Source of the DNA: Halosimplex pelagicum
GTDB taxonomy: Archaea; Halobacteriota; Halobacteria; Halobacteriales; Haloarculaceae
NCBI RefSeq assembly: GCF_013415905.1
Contig: NZ_CP058909.1
Location: 2,108,001 to 2,172,000 of the forward strand
Direction: 5' to 3'
Length of the DNA stretch: 64,000 nt
This document shows, one piece after another, positions 18,029 to 27,803 of the stretch. The translations under genes were made by a program, and so were the position numbers. The stretch's first letter is position 1, and each line of letters starts with the position of its first letter. Under the pieces are notes generated by a model. That model did no database searches. It saw nothing but the letters and a program-made list of their open reading frames with translations, and was not told the DNA's origin.

Positions 18029-18322
18029 CACGACGAGACACGCCCCCCACGGGCGAACAAGGTCTCCAGCTGGGTGTGTCCGGGAGTGCCGTCGAAGGAA
18101 TGGCTCAGGTGCAGTCGACCTGTTATCGCTAGGAGTCTCGTTGAGTATGACAGCGGCTTCGAGGAGTTCACTGACTGTGAACCGATCGCGAGTCACCGCG
18201 ATCTACCCGGAGGAAGTTCCCGCCCAGCGCTGTCTCTGCTCCTGAGGTACAACGACAAATCACGGCGCTTGCGGTGTGAAAAACAACAATATTTATTAAC
18301 CACCTCGCCTGTTTCGGGGTAT

Positions 18323-19612
18323 ATGAGAAAGCGAGAGGTGTTAGCTAGCATTGCAGCTGGAATGTCCGCGCTGGCCGGTTGTCCGGGATCGAGCGGAAAT
18401 AACACTGACGCGCCGGCTGACGACCCGTCTCCCACACCCGACGAGTCGACGCCGACCGAGACACCGACCGATTCACCGACCGATTCACCGACCGATTCAC
18501 CGACCGCAACGCCGACGGATTCACCGACACCCGAGCCCACGCCGGAGAGTCCTCGGACCTACTATGTGGACCCCGACGGGTCGGACTCAGCCACTGGTGT
18601 CGAGAACAACCCGTTAGCGACGATCCAGGAGGGCCTCGACAGAGCAATCGCAGGCGATACGGTCCACGTACGCTCCGGAACGTATCTTGAAAATCTCACA
18701 ACTGTCCGGGACGGCCGGGCAGGTAACCCGATCACGATCACTGGTCCGCCCGACGCGGTATTCTCGGGCGGCGGTAATTCTCGAAGCTTCGAGATTAACC
18801 ACAGTCACATCCATATCCGGGGGATGACGTTCGACGGGTTCCACGACAAGGATAACCCGGACGACTGGCGGTCCTACCGGGACAAGATGATCTACGCCCA
18901 GCCGACTAGCCCGGAGTACCTGACGGGGCTGGTCATCAAACCACACGGCGTGGGCAACACGTACGGCGAAGCTATCCGGATCGCGATGACGGAGGACTCG
19001 GAGATCGGCGAGTTCGAACTGATCGCACCGACCGGCCGGGAACACTACGGCCCCGGCGACGCGGACGGGTCCAACGGAGAGGTCGTATACATCGGCACGT
19101 CACCGACCCAGATCGACGAGGAACCGCACAACGGGAACGTTGACCGGTCGAACAACATCCACGTTCACCATATCGACAACAGCGACGGCCACGTCCACTC
19201 CGAGCTTGTCAACACGAAAGAGGGGACGCACGATATCCTCATCGAGTACTGCACTGACAGGGGTGCGGAGTACCTGTACGGGGCGCCGATGAACATCCAG
19301 GGGACGAAGACGACGGTCCGGTTCTGCAAGCTGAACAAAAACAAGAGTTCGGGCGTGCGTCTAGGTTGGTCGACCGCTCACGAGGACGCCCCTGACGCGG
19401 GAACGAACAACTCCGTCTACTATAACGAGATCATGAACAACATGGCGAAAGCGATCAACCTTCCCAAGGACAACGCGGGACCGGAGACGCAAGCGACGAT
19501 CTGCGGGAACGAGACCAACGGTCGGACGAACGGGTCGCCCAGCACGAACTGTTCGGACGATATCCCGACTAGCGAGACGTGGGGCGTTGCTGGCAGTTCC
19601 GCCGGGAACTGA
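18323..19612 (+). CDS. Lipoprotein with a right-handed parallel beta-helix, polysaccharide-lyase-like
   Basis: 429 residues from ATG 18323; an upstream open frame has no signal and is not used. The signal MRKREVLASIAAGM with lipobox ALAGC is nearly the same as in the preceding lipoprotein. A Thr/Pro linker contains three tandem TDSP units. The beta-helix starts at TYYVDPDGSDSATG (a DUF1565-like entry) and has HSHIHIRGMTFDGF, then EVVYIGTS, SELVNTKEGTHDILIEYC and MNIQGTKTTVRF. Such helices are common in pectate, alginate and chondroitin lyases. It shares most of its helix with the protein at 22781-24358. Enzyme activity and substrate are inferred. Confidence 0.75.
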   Translation: MRKREVLASIAAGMSALAGCPGSSGNNTDAPADDPSPTPDESTPTETPTDSPTDSPTDSPTATPTDSPTPEPTPESPRTYYVDPDGSDSATGVENNPLATIQEGLDRAIAGDTVHVRSGTYLENLTTVRDGRAGNPITITGPPDAVFSGGGNSRSFEINHSHIHIRGMTFDGFHDKDNPDDWRSYRDKMIYAQPTSPEYLTGLVIKPHGVGNTYGEAIRIAMTEDSEIGEFELIAPTGREHYGPGDADGSNGEVVYIGTSPTQIDEEPHNGNVDRSNNIHVHHIDNSDGHVHSELVNTKEGTHDILIEYCTDRGAEYLYGAPMNIQGTKTTVRFCKLNKNKSSGVRLGWSTAHEDAPDAGTNNSVYYNEIMNNMAKAINLPKDNAGPETQATICGNETNGRTNGSPSTNCSDDIPTSETWGVAGSSAGN

Positions 19613-19891
19613 AACGCGCGGACTGGCGGTCAGTTCGCTCCCGCACTGCCGGGGCCAGCCGGATAGCGTGTCTCCGGAGTCCCTGCGGGCCTCGTGGCAC
19701 TAGCTGTCGGCCACCGTGTGCTTCGAGGCACAGCGGTCTTTCATCAGATGAGCTCATGCAGTCTGTTGCTGTCTGACGCTGAGTTCACTCACTCGAAAGA
19801 TGTGTGGACGTACACGTTCGGGCCCGATTCCCCGGACGGAAGGCCGAGTGCCCCGGGACGGGTCACGGTGTGAGTGTTCGCCCCTTCGCTT

Positions 19892-20896
19892 TCACTCCTG
19901 TTCGTAGCCCATCCGTTCGCGGGCGCCGTCCCAGCCCGACACGCGGACGGGCGTGTACGGCTCCTCCAGATAGGCCACGTCGTCCTCAGAGAGGTCGATG
20001 TCTAGCGCCGCGACGGCCTGTTCGAGATGCTCGACGCTGGTCACGCCGAGGATGGGCGCGTCGACCCAGTCGTTCTGGAAGAGCCATGCCAGCGCAACCT
20101 GGGCCATCGTAACGCCTTTCTCCTCGGCCAGTTCCTCCACACGCCTGTTTATTTCGGGGTTATTCCCCTCGCGGATGGGGTGAGGGTTGTCCTGGAGGCC
20201 AGCACCGCGATCGGTGCTGGTCCACTCCTCGTCGGGCCGGGTGAGATAGCCGTGTTCGAGGGGACTCCACGGCATGACGCCGACGTTCTCCTTCTCGCAG
20301 TAGGGCAGGAGTTCGCGCTCGCGCTCGCGGTAGACGAGGTTATAGAACGGCTGCATCGTCCGGAACGGCTCGAACCCCAGCCGCTCACTGACCCGGTGGG
20401 TCTCGATGAACTGGTGGGCCCACATCGACGAGGCGCCGATATATCGAACGTCTCCGCGGGAAACAGCATCGTCCAGCGTGCGCAGAGTCACATCGACTGG
20501 CGTCGAGTCATCCCAGCGGTGGATCTGGTAAAGGTCGATGGTGTCGAGGCCGAGACGGTCTAGACTGTTCCGCAACTGCTCGTCGAGCGCCTTCCGCGAG
20601 AGGCCGGTCGCGTTACCGTGGTCCTGACCCGAGCCCCACCGGCCCTTGGTAGCGACGACGAACTGATCGGGGTCGTACTCCGAGAGCGCATCACCGAGAA
20701 CCGTCTCACTCTCGCCGTTCTGGTAGGTGTTTGCGGTGTCGAAGAACGTGACGCCGAGGTCGATGGCTCGCTCGACAATCTCGCGGCTCTGGTCGCGGTC
20801 GATGCGCCAGCCCTCGCCGTCCTCGCTGAAGCTCATGCAACCGAGGCAGATCTTGCTGACTTCCATCCCGGTGCTACCGAATGTAGTGTACTCCAT
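19892..20896 (-). CDS. Aldo/keto reductase
   Basis: 334 residues. The AKR tetrad is visible: Asp in TFFDTANTY, Tyr in NTYQNG, Lys in VATKGRW and His in YQIHRWD. The cofactor-binding end has ILGVTSVEHLEQAV. The subgroup resembles the bacterial YajO/general-stress AKRs acting on sugar-derived or toxic aldehydes. In this region it may reduce a uronate-derived carbonyl. Substrate and NAD/NADP preference cannot be told. TTAATT about 26 bp upstream is a likely TATA element. Confidence 0.85.
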   Translation of the reverse strand: MEYTTFGSTGMEVSKICLGCMSFSEDGEGWRIDRDQSREIVERAIDLGVTFFDTANTYQNGESETVLGDALSEYDPDQFVVATKGRWGSGQDHGNATGLSRKALDEQLRNSLDRLGLDTIDLYQIHRWDDSTPVDVTLRTLDDAVSRGDVRYIGASSMWAHQFIETHRVSERLGFEPFRTMQPFYNLVYRERERELLPYCEKENVGVMPWSPLEHGYLTRPDEEWTSTDRGAGLQDNPHPIREGNNPEINRRVEELAEEKGVTMAQVALAWLFQNDWVDAPILGVTSVEHLEQAVAALDIDLSEDDVAYLEEPYTPVRVSGWDGARERMGYEQE

Positions 20897-21074
20897 GTTG
20901 GGAGCATCTCTGGGAGGTGAATTAATTGTTGTGCCCTATCGAATCAGCGGCGGCGCAGCGGCCACTCGTGAGCGGGTCCTCAAGGTCGTAGACAGTGGCG
21001 GTGAGTCCGAGTCCGCAAGACTGGCTACTGAATCACGCTGATTCGGTCTCCTGGCCTGTCCGAACGAGTTCGAT

Positions 21075-22349
21075 CTACTGTTCGGAGCCCGTGCTGCCCC
21101 ACTGCCACCCGGTCGCTTCGAGCTGTTTGTCTCTGACGCGTTCGAGCCTGCCGGCGAAGGCGTCAGCCGAGTACGACGGATGCAACTCGGCGAGGTCACA
21201 CATCCGTTCAAGGACATCGACCGCCTTATCGTAGTGGGCCTCGGCAGCATCATCGTCCGCAGTGTCGTCACCACGATCTTCTTCGGCCGCTGCTAGCGCG
21301 TCGAGCTGCTCGATGAGTGCGGCCGTTACCCAGACCAATTGGAACTCGAGGGCTGCCTCGGTGACGCCTCGCTGTCCGTTCCATCCCGCTGCCACGGCCC
21401 CACGGTACCGGTCGAATGCCGACTGCCAGGCCTCAGTAGCAGTCTCCGGGTTCGTGGCAGCCTGTGCGCGGTCGCATTCGGCGGCCGCCTCAGCGAGGAA
21501 CTCGTCGCCGAGAGTGCGTGCGCGGTCCTCACAAACCGCGAACCGGTCAGCCAACGTCTCCCGGTCGTCCAGGCCGTCGAGCGTCTCCGAGACCTGTTCG
21601 AGCGTGTCTACCGTCTCAACGTATGATTCACAGGCGGTCCGGTACTCGTCCGCTTCCAGGGCCTCTGTCGCCACCGAGAGCGCCTCCTCGGCCCGATCGA
21701 GGCCGTCCCTGATGGTCTGTCCCATGGAGTCCGTCCGTGCCGCCTCGAATTCGTCCTCAACCGTCTCGATGTACGGCGTCATCGCGCCAGTCGACTCGTC
21801 CTCGACGTCGTCGACGACTGAACGGGCCTCAGAGATCTGCTTTCGCGCACAGGTCACGTCGTAGCTACTGACGGTCGCGGCTGATTCGATCTTTTCGACC
21901 GCGTCTCGCGCGTTCGAGAGATACATCGAGAGCGTCTGCCAGTGCGAGGCCATCCGTTCGACGAACTCGACGACCGCCCCGGGATCGCCGTCCGAGGGGC
22001 TGAAGCTGACCGACTCGTTGCCGGCCTCGACGGTCAGCGTCTTCGAGAGGAGTCGGCCGTCAAGGCGACACTCCACGACGATTTCGTAGACGATATCGAC
22101 ATCCGGTTCCGAGGGCTGGTCGCCGAGAAAGACTAGGATGCGGCGATCCGTGGCCAGCAGGTAGGCGAGCTGGTCGCCCGTCGGCTCGCTCGTTATCGTC
22201 CGTCCGTCCACGGTGTGCTCGAATCCCTCCGGACTCGCTAGCGCGTACCGCGGTTGTTCCGCTGCCGAGAGGAACGGCGGTCGTTCATCCCCGTGCCAGT
22301 CCCCTGGTCCCAGAGGTCGGCCTGCACCCGAACCATCGTGATGAGACAT
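21075..22349 (-). CDS. Uncharacterised coiled-coil protein with a PH-like N-terminal domain
   Basis: 424 residues from ATG 22349, chosen because TTATTTATAATT lies about 26 bp upstream; a longer frame sits on this promoter. Residues 50-130 contain GDQLAYLLATDRRILVFLGD, a pattern of small bacterial PH-like domains. The remaining 290 residues are predicted helical with coiled-coil spacing and many Ala/Glu, in repeats such as RDGLDRAEEALSVATEALEADEYRTACE. It is cytoplasmic, with no membrane segment. Not assigned to a known family. Flanked by an aldo-keto reductase and a beta-helix gene, with no operon link. Confidence 0.65.
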   Translation of the reverse strand: MSHHDGSGAGRPLGPGDWHGDERPPFLSAAEQPRYALASPEGFEHTVDGRTITSEPTGDQLAYLLATDRRILVFLGDQPSEPDVDIVYEIVVECRLDGRLLSKTLTVEAGNESVSFSPSDGDPGAVVEFVERMASHWQTLSMYLSNARDAVEKIESAATVSSYDVTCARKQISEARSVVDDVEDESTGAMTPYIETVEDEFEAARTDSMGQTIRDGLDRAEEALSVATEALEADEYRTACESYVETVDTLEQVSETLDGLDDRETLADRFAVCEDRARTLGDEFLAEAAAECDRAQAATNPETATEAWQSAFDRYRGAVAAGWNGQRGVTEAALEFQLVWVTAALIEQLDALAAAEEDRGDDTADDDAAEAHYDKAVDVLERMCDLAELHPSYSADAFAGRLERVRDKQLEATGWQWGSTGSEQ

Positions 22350-22780
22350 ATGACCCGAATGAACAACTACCCTCCTAATTATAAATAACATTGAGAATGA
22401 TTCGAATAGTTTCAGGTGGACAGTTCGGCCCGCATCTCACCAGGCCGAGGTAGTCATCGATCGGTTGGCAAGGGGGTTACCGGTCAAACGGTGATTTACG
22501 AAAGTGAATACGACGAAAACACCGGCGAGAACCTAGACATCAACTGCTTCGTCGATTCACTCGGGCTTTCAACGGTAACCCCACCAATGGGCTCACCTCT
22601 GGAATATCGCTTGATCACAAGTCACTGTCTGTGAATGAGGTCAGTGCCCGCGATCGCGTTCAGCGGCCGAAGTCGACACATGACAGGCAGATAATGTGGT
22701 ATACTATACCAATTTTGTAATAATGATTATAGATACATACATTTATTATAGTGTATACCAGTTATGCATTTGTGGTAGAC
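22350..22780. promoter_or_regulatory. Intergenic region with a 15-bp palindrome upstream of the beta-helix/CBM gene
   Basis: No convincing gene; a weak plus-strand frame from 22416 to 22634 lacks motifs. TGGTATACTATACCA at 22697-22711 is a perfect palindrome. A half copy GTATACCA lies at 22753-22760. TTTATTATA at 22742-22750 is the probable TATA element for the ATG at 22781, so the palindrome sits about 30 bp before the TATA, an activator-like position. The half site lies just downstream of the TATA. Confidence 0.55.
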
Positions 22781-24358
22781 ATGAACCGACGATCAGTACT
22801 ACGAGGTATTGGCATGGCAGGCACAGTCGGAGCGCTGGCTTCGGTCGGTGCGGTAAGCGCGACTGAACGAGCTGCTGCGGCCGACTATACCGTTAGCCCA
22901 TCGGACTCGATCCAGAGCGCAATCGACCAGGCGCAGGCGGGCGATACCATATACGTCGAGCCCGGCACCTACGAGGAGAACCTCGAGACCGTCCGGAGCG
23001 GCGATCCTGGTGCCCCCATCGAGATCACTGGCCCGGCGGACGCGGTGTACGTGGGTGGCGGCGACGCCCGGAGCTTCGAGATCATGCACAGTCACATTCA
23101 CGTGACCGGGCTGACCTTGGACGGGCTCCATGACCCGGACAACCCGGGCGCTCTGAGTTCCTACCGGGACAAGATGATCTACGCCGAGCCCAACAGTTCG
23201 ACGTACCTAGAAGACTTGGTTATCTCACCGCACGGAGCTGGTAACACCTTCGGTGAGTGTATCCGTCTCTCGATGACCAGAGACTCCGAAGTCGGCGATT
23301 TCGAGGTGATCGGTGCGACCGGCCGGGAACACTACGGACCTGGCAGCGTGGACGGGTCGAACGGCGAAGTCGTCTATCTCGGCACGTCGCCGTCGCAGAT
23401 TGACGAATCGCCCCACAACGGGAACGTCGACGAGACGCGCAACATCTACGTCCACCACATCGACAACAGCGCCGGGCACGCCCACTCCGAGCTTGTCAAC
23501 ACGAAAGAGGGGACACGCAACATACTAGTTGAGTACTGCACCGACAGGAACGCGGTTTACCCCGAAGGCGGCGAGATGAACATCCAGGGCCAGGAGACAG
23601 TCGTCCGGTACTGCGACCTCCAGGATGGCGACGGTGCTGCCGTCCGCCTGGGGTGGTCGACTTCCGACGAGGACGCTCCCGACGCGGGGACAATGAATTC
23701 GGTGTACTACAACACGCTGCGGAACAACGACGGCGCCGCGATCAAGCTCCCAAAGTCGAACGCCGGGGCCAGCGAACAAGACCACCTCTGTGGAAACGAC
23801 TGGAACGGGAGCACCGACGACACGCCGGGTTCGAGCTGCGCGAGCGACCTCCCGACGAGTAGCGAATGGGGCGCCGACGGTGGCGATGACGACGGTGGCG
23901 GCGGTAGCGGAGGGGAAACCCTCATCGAGGCCGAGTCAGCCGATGGGCAGTCGGGCTTCTCGCCGTTCACGACTGGGAGCGACTCGGACGCCTCCGGCGG
24001 CGAGTACATCTATGTCCCCGAAAACAACGGCAGCTCGACCGGGAGCGTCCCATCGAACGGTCGCGCGGAGTACACCTTCTCCGTCGACGAATCGACGGAC
24101 TACTCCATCTGGGCGCGCATCAGGGCGCCGGACAACAGTTCGGACTCGATGTACGTTTCCATCGACGGTGGTTCGTTCACCACCTGGCACTGGGACGTCG
24201 ACACGTATGGCGACGGCAGCTGGAACTGGGACGATGTCTTCGACGGCAGCACGCAATCGCTGTCTTCGGGCAGTCACACCATCGAGGTCGCCTATCGCGA
24301 GGACGGCGCCGAACTCGACCGGCTCTACGTGACCTCAGACACCGGCTCCCAGCCGTAA
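22781..24358 (+). CDS. Tat-secreted beta-helix protein with a C-terminal carbohydrate-binding-like domain
   Basis: 525 residues. It has a Tat signal (MNRRSVLRGIGMAGTV) with an AxA-type cleavage region (AVSATERAAAA) and no lipobox, so it is probably released. Residues about 35-370 form a beta-helix very close to the protein at 18323-19612 (same EVVYLGTSPSQID, SELVNTKEGTRNILVEYC and MNIQGQETVVRY motifs). A Gly-rich linker near 378 follows. The last 140 residues are the beta domain of the 17225 protein (IEAESADGQSG, WHWDVD, IEVAYREDGAELDRLYV). It thus joins in one chain what is split in two upstream. Predicted lyase or binding protein for an acidic polysaccharide. Confidence 0.78.
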   Translation: MNRRSVLRGIGMAGTVGALASVGAVSATERAAAADYTVSPSDSIQSAIDQAQAGDTIYVEPGTYEENLETVRSGDPGAPIEITGPADAVYVGGGDARSFEIMHSHIHVTGLTLDGLHDPDNPGALSSYRDKMIYAEPNSSTYLEDLVISPHGAGNTFGECIRLSMTRDSEVGDFEVIGATGREHYGPGSVDGSNGEVVYLGTSPSQIDESPHNGNVDETRNIYVHHIDNSAGHAHSELVNTKEGTRNILVEYCTDRNAVYPEGGEMNIQGQETVVRYCDLQDGDGAAVRLGWSTSDEDAPDAGTMNSVYYNTLRNNDGAAIKLPKSNAGASEQDHLCGNDWNGSTDDTPGSSCASDLPTSSEWGADGGDDDGGGGSGGETLIEAESADGQSGFSPFTTGSDSDASGGEYIYVPENNGSSTGSVPSNGRAEYTFSVDESTDYSIWARIRAPDNSSDSMYVSIDGGSFTTWHWDVDTYGDGSWNWDDVFDGSTQSLSSGSHTIEVAYREDGAELDRLYVTSDTGSQP

Positions 24359-24429
24359 GTCGGCGACATCGACCCGCGATCACAGTCACAGTCCGTACCC
24401 CTTTTTTCGACAGCGACGGTTGGTTTAAT

Positions 24430-24548
24430 GTGGACCCTCTGGATACCAGACACAGTTTCGAAGAGTTCGTCGCGGACTCCTTCGATTACGACTGCGACGC
24501 GATCGCGTTCGAGAACCTGAGAGGGATTCGTGAGCGAGTAGCGTGGGG
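24430..24548 (+). pseudogene. TnpB (IS200/IS605-type) remnant
   Basis: The frame reads CDAIAFENLRGIRERVAWG, preceded by EEFVADSFDYD. This closely matches the TnpB segment 'DYDCDxIxFEDLxxIRER' with its RuvC-like acidic strand. The catalytic remainder and the other element end are missing, and after about 24548 the frame loses similarity. The fragment is a relic of an IS200/IS605-type (TnpB) insertion between the beta-helix gene and the ABC exporter. Confidence 0.65.
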
Positions 24549-24616
24549 TAGTTCACCAGCAACTCTCGTCCTCAACGATCTCTTCCCAGGAGCGTCTACA
24601 GTATCGAGGATATGGG

Positions 24617-26539
24617 TCAATCATCTCCGCTCACTGGTTTACTGTTCATATCCGCCTGCGAGTTCCAGAGCGTAGCGTAGGTCCCACCGGTGGTGAGCAA
24701 CGACGTATGGCATCCCGTCTCGATGATTTTCCCGTCTTCCATGACGACGATACGGTCGGCATCTTGGATCGTCGAGAGGCGGTGAGCGATGATGAACGCA
24801 GTCCGGTCCTCAACGAGGCGGTCGAGGTTCTTTTGAATGATCTCTTCGGTCTCAGTGTCGACATCGGAGGTCGCCTCGTCGAGGACAATGATCGCAGGGT
24901 CGTTGAGTAGCGCGCGAGCGATCGAGATACGCTGGCGCTGGCCCCCGGAGAGTTTTACCCCACGTTCGCCGACCTGCGTTCTGAATCCGTCGGGCAGGTC
25001 CTGAATAAACGTCTTGGCCCCCGCTGCTTCGGCGGCCTCCCGGATCTTCTGGTCGGCCCGCTCCGGAACGGTATCGTCTTCGGAATCATACAGGGCCCGG
25101 AAGATTTCGCGGTCACCGTATGCGATGTTCTCGTATATCGTTCCGGAGAACATGTATGGATTCTGCTCGACAACGCTGATTTCGTCACGCAGCGTCTGGA
25201 GTTCGTACTCGCGAACGTCGACTCCGTCGACACTGACCGACCCCTCATCCACGTCGTAGAAGCGCGAAATTAGTTTCAGGAGCGTGGACTTGCCGGAACC
25301 GCTGGTTCCTGCGAGTCCGATAGTCGCACCTGCTGGAACGTCAAGGTCGACACCGTCGAGGATTAGCTCATCGTAGCTTTCGTAGCGGAACTCGACACTG
25401 TCGAAGGTGACATCGCCGTCGATACTATCAGGATCGTAAGCGCCGTCGGGCGAAGTGATCGTCGGGTCGTGCCCGAGAATCCCAAAGACACGTTCAGCAC
25501 TGGACTGTGCCTTCTGGTACCTGTTCGCGGTCTTGCCGATCCGGGTCATCGGTCCGTCGAGTCGACGCATGAGCATGAAGAAGACTGCGAACGCTCCCGC
25601 AGAGAGGCCACCTGCGATAGCACTCTGCCCACCGAACAGGAGAATGAGAACGAACGTGACGCCAATGATCACCCGTAGCGAAGAGAAAAACATGCGACGG
25701 ACAGTGATCGCCTCGATCTTCTCATCGCGGTAGACTTCGCTCTGGTCACTAACGCGATCGGACTCGATATCGTATCGGTCGAACGACTTGATGACGGGCG
25801 CGCCACCGAGGTTATTCGAGAGCCGGGTGTTGAGTCGCGCAACCATCTCTCGAATGTGTTTGTACTTGGGTTCGATCCAGACAATGAACTTCGCGGTGAC
25901 GAGTGCAAGCACCGGCATTGGAGCCAGGGCGATCGGTGCCAGACCAGGAGCAAGGTAGAACATATAAGCGCCGACAGCCGTGAACATCACGATCGCGCGA
26001 ACGATCATCCGGATCTCCCCGTTGAAGAAGTTCTCCAGACGGTTGATGTCGGAGTTGATTACCGACATCATCGCCCCCGTCTGGTGATTGTTGAAGAATC
26101 CCAGCGATTGTCGTTGCATGTGGTCGTAGGTGTCCTGGCGCAGATCGTGTTGGATCATCTGGGCGGTCGTCTTGAACAGATAGCGGGTGGCAAACTGCGC
26201 CAGCGCTTGCAAGACGTACGCGCCAGCGGCGAGGAAACAGAGCCTGTACAACAGGTCAAGGCGGACGCTCGCGGGGGCACCAGCGATCGATTCACTCGTC
26301 AAAAGCCCGAGGTCGGCGAGGATGCCCGGCTCTCCAGTTTGAGTGATAACACGGTCGATGGCTGCGGCAATGATGAATACTGGGAGTAACCGAGCTACAC
26401 GCATAATGACTGCCGCCACGATACCAGCGCTGAGTCGCTTCCAGTAGGGGCGGGCGTATTCCCACAGGTTCAGCATGGGATGGCCGTCAACCTCGTCCCG
26501 TATGTTCTCGAAACCACCCTCTGTTTCTGAACTAGACAT
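24617..26539 (-). CDS. ABC exporter, MsbA/ABCB type (fused membrane and ATPase domains)
   Basis: 640 residues from ATG 26539; the longer upstream frame was rejected for lack of family similarity. An N-terminal six-helix ABC transmembrane domain (about 25-330) includes DLRQDTYDHMQRQSLGFFNNHQTGAMMS. The ATPase follows, with Walker A GTSGSGKSTLLK, Q-loop VVEQNPYMF, signature LSGGQRQRISIARALL, Walker B IIVLDEATSDVD and switch AHRLSTI. Such half-transporters work as homodimers exporting lipids, peptides or drugs. Its place in the carbohydrate region is compatible with glycan or lipid export, but there is no specific evidence for that. Confidence 0.92.
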   Translation of the reverse strand: MSSSETEGGFENIRDEVDGHPMLNLWEYARPYWKRLSAGIVAAVIMRVARLLPVFIIAAAIDRVITQTGEPGILADLGLLTSESIAGAPASVRLDLLYRLCFLAAGAYVLQALAQFATRYLFKTTAQMIQHDLRQDTYDHMQRQSLGFFNNHQTGAMMSVINSDINRLENFFNGEIRMIVRAIVMFTAVGAYMFYLAPGLAPIALAPMPVLALVTAKFIVWIEPKYKHIREMVARLNTRLSNNLGGAPVIKSFDRYDIESDRVSDQSEVYRDEKIEAITVRRMFFSSLRVIIGVTFVLILLFGGQSAIAGGLSAGAFAVFFMLMRRLDGPMTRIGKTANRYQKAQSSAERVFGILGHDPTITSPDGAYDPDSIDGDVTFDSVEFRYESYDELILDGVDLDVPAGATIGLAGTSGSGKSTLLKLISRFYDVDEGSVSVDGVDVREYELQTLRDEISVVEQNPYMFSGTIYENIAYGDREIFRALYDSEDDTVPERADQKIREAAEAAGAKTFIQDLPDGFRTQVGERGVKLSGGQRQRISIARALLNDPAIIVLDEATSDVDTETEEIIQKNLDRLVEDRTAFIIAHRLSTIQDADRIVVMEDGKIIETGCHTSLLTTGGTYATLWNSQADMNSKPVSGDD

Positions 26540-26763
26540 TTGCTTCTTCCAGCCTCTGCCCCCTGGAGTGATAAATCCGTATTTGACGAAACCCTTCACC
26601 GGAACCGAAAGATAAATAAATTCCAATTTTGGTCCCTGGGCTTGGCCACTCCTGGCTTGCTCGGATCAACACCAGACTCAGCAATTAGAATTCGTCTGAT
26701 GTAGTCGAGGGGTAACGGGATTCGGTAGGTATATAAGCTCGAAATAGGATATGACGGTTGTCA

Positions 26764-27627
26764 ATGAATGTGCTTGCTACCGGCGTGTATGGCCGCTGTG
26801 GCACCGCGATTATCGAACATCTACACGACGAGTACGACTTCACGTACCTGAATAGGTCGGACAGGCCCGACGATCATCCATGGGGGGGATATGATACGCA
26901 CGTTGCGGACGTCACGGACTACGAAGCGATGAGACCAGCATTCGATGGACAGGATGCCGTCGTCCACCTCGCGGCATTCCCCTACACGTACGGGTCGTGG
27001 GAGGATGTCAACGAACCCAACCTCGACGGGATGTATAACGCCCTCGAAGCGGCCCGGGAGGCCGAGGTCGAGACGTTCGTCTACGGCTCGACGAACCACG
27101 TAATGGGGATGTACGAACTCGACAACACGCCAGAGATCTACTACGGGGACGCGGACGTCATGATCGACCACACGGACCCAGTGCGTCCGGACTCGATCTA
27201 CGGCGCAACGAAGTCGTTCGGCGAGGACCTCGGTCGCTACTACGTCGAGCAACACGAGTACCCCAAGCGCTTCTACGCGATCCGCATCTGTAGTGTTCGG
27301 ATGCCCGAATGGGACCATCCCTACGGCGACGCCGAGCGCATGGTTCAGGAGGGCGAGTTCGAGAGCGGCAGCGGCAAGGACCAGCAGATAGAGCGTGGCA
27401 GCGAGGAGTACAAGCAAGAGGTCGCGCGAATGAAGTCAATGTGGCAGTCCCGTCGGGACTTCGCCCATCAGGTTGACTGCTGCCTACAGGATGACTCCGT
27501 TGAGTACGGAATCTTCAGCGGCGTCAGCGACAACGACCAGCGTTGGTACGATATCGAACACGCCCGCGAAACCATCGGTTACGATCCCCAGGACAACGGT
27601 GAAGAATGGGATGCCCCGCCGGAGTAG
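26764..27627 (+). CDS. udh: NAD-dependent SDR, likely uronate dehydrogenase
   Basis: 287 residues. The Rossmann loop is ATGVYGRCGTAI. VVHLAAFPYTYGSWEDVNEPN follows, then YGSTNHVMGMYE and the catalytic YxxxK in SIYGATKSFGEDLGRYYVE. The 'S(T/S)NHVxG...PDSxYGxxKxFGExLxRxY' pattern is that of uronate dehydrogenases, which oxidise D-glucuronate or D-galacturonate to the aldaro-lactone with NAD. This fits with the glucarate dehydratase and KdgD-like genes 14 kb upstream. The start ATG at 26764 is chosen over a TTG six bases upstream; ATATAAG at 26731-26737 is the TATA. An epimerase role is the alternative. Confidence 0.75.
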   Translation: MNVLATGVYGRCGTAIIEHLHDEYDFTYLNRSDRPDDHPWGGYDTHVADVTDYEAMRPAFDGQDAVVHLAAFPYTYGSWEDVNEPNLDGMYNALEAAREAEVETFVYGSTNHVMGMYELDNTPEIYYGDADVMIDHTDPVRPDSIYGATKSFGEDLGRYYVEQHEYPKRFYAIRICSVRMPEWDHPYGDAERMVQEGEFESGSGKDQQIERGSEEYKQEVARMKSMWQSRRDFAHQVDCCLQDDSVEYGIFSGVSDNDQRWYDIEHARETIGYDPQDNGEEWDAPPE

Positions 27628-27803
27628 ATGTCGACGAACCTTCGGTCGATCCCTGACGGTAGCCGCTGGACAAGCCCGTGCGAACCGTCGAGCGCTACGT
27701 AGACTGAGATCGGCCGTAGCAGGACAGAGCAGTCAGCTGAAAGCTGTCGCTCACGGATACACGCGGTTTCGCACTGAAAGTCAGAAAATCAGTCCCTGCC
27801 GCT

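Noticed and set aside
18074..18322. Longer start for the beta-helix lipoprotein
   Set aside because: The upstream part has no signal peptide and lies before the lipoprotein signal that begins at 18323.
22416..22634. Small plus-strand frame before the beta-helix gene
   Set aside because: No motif, no promoter of its own, and overlaps the regulatory region.
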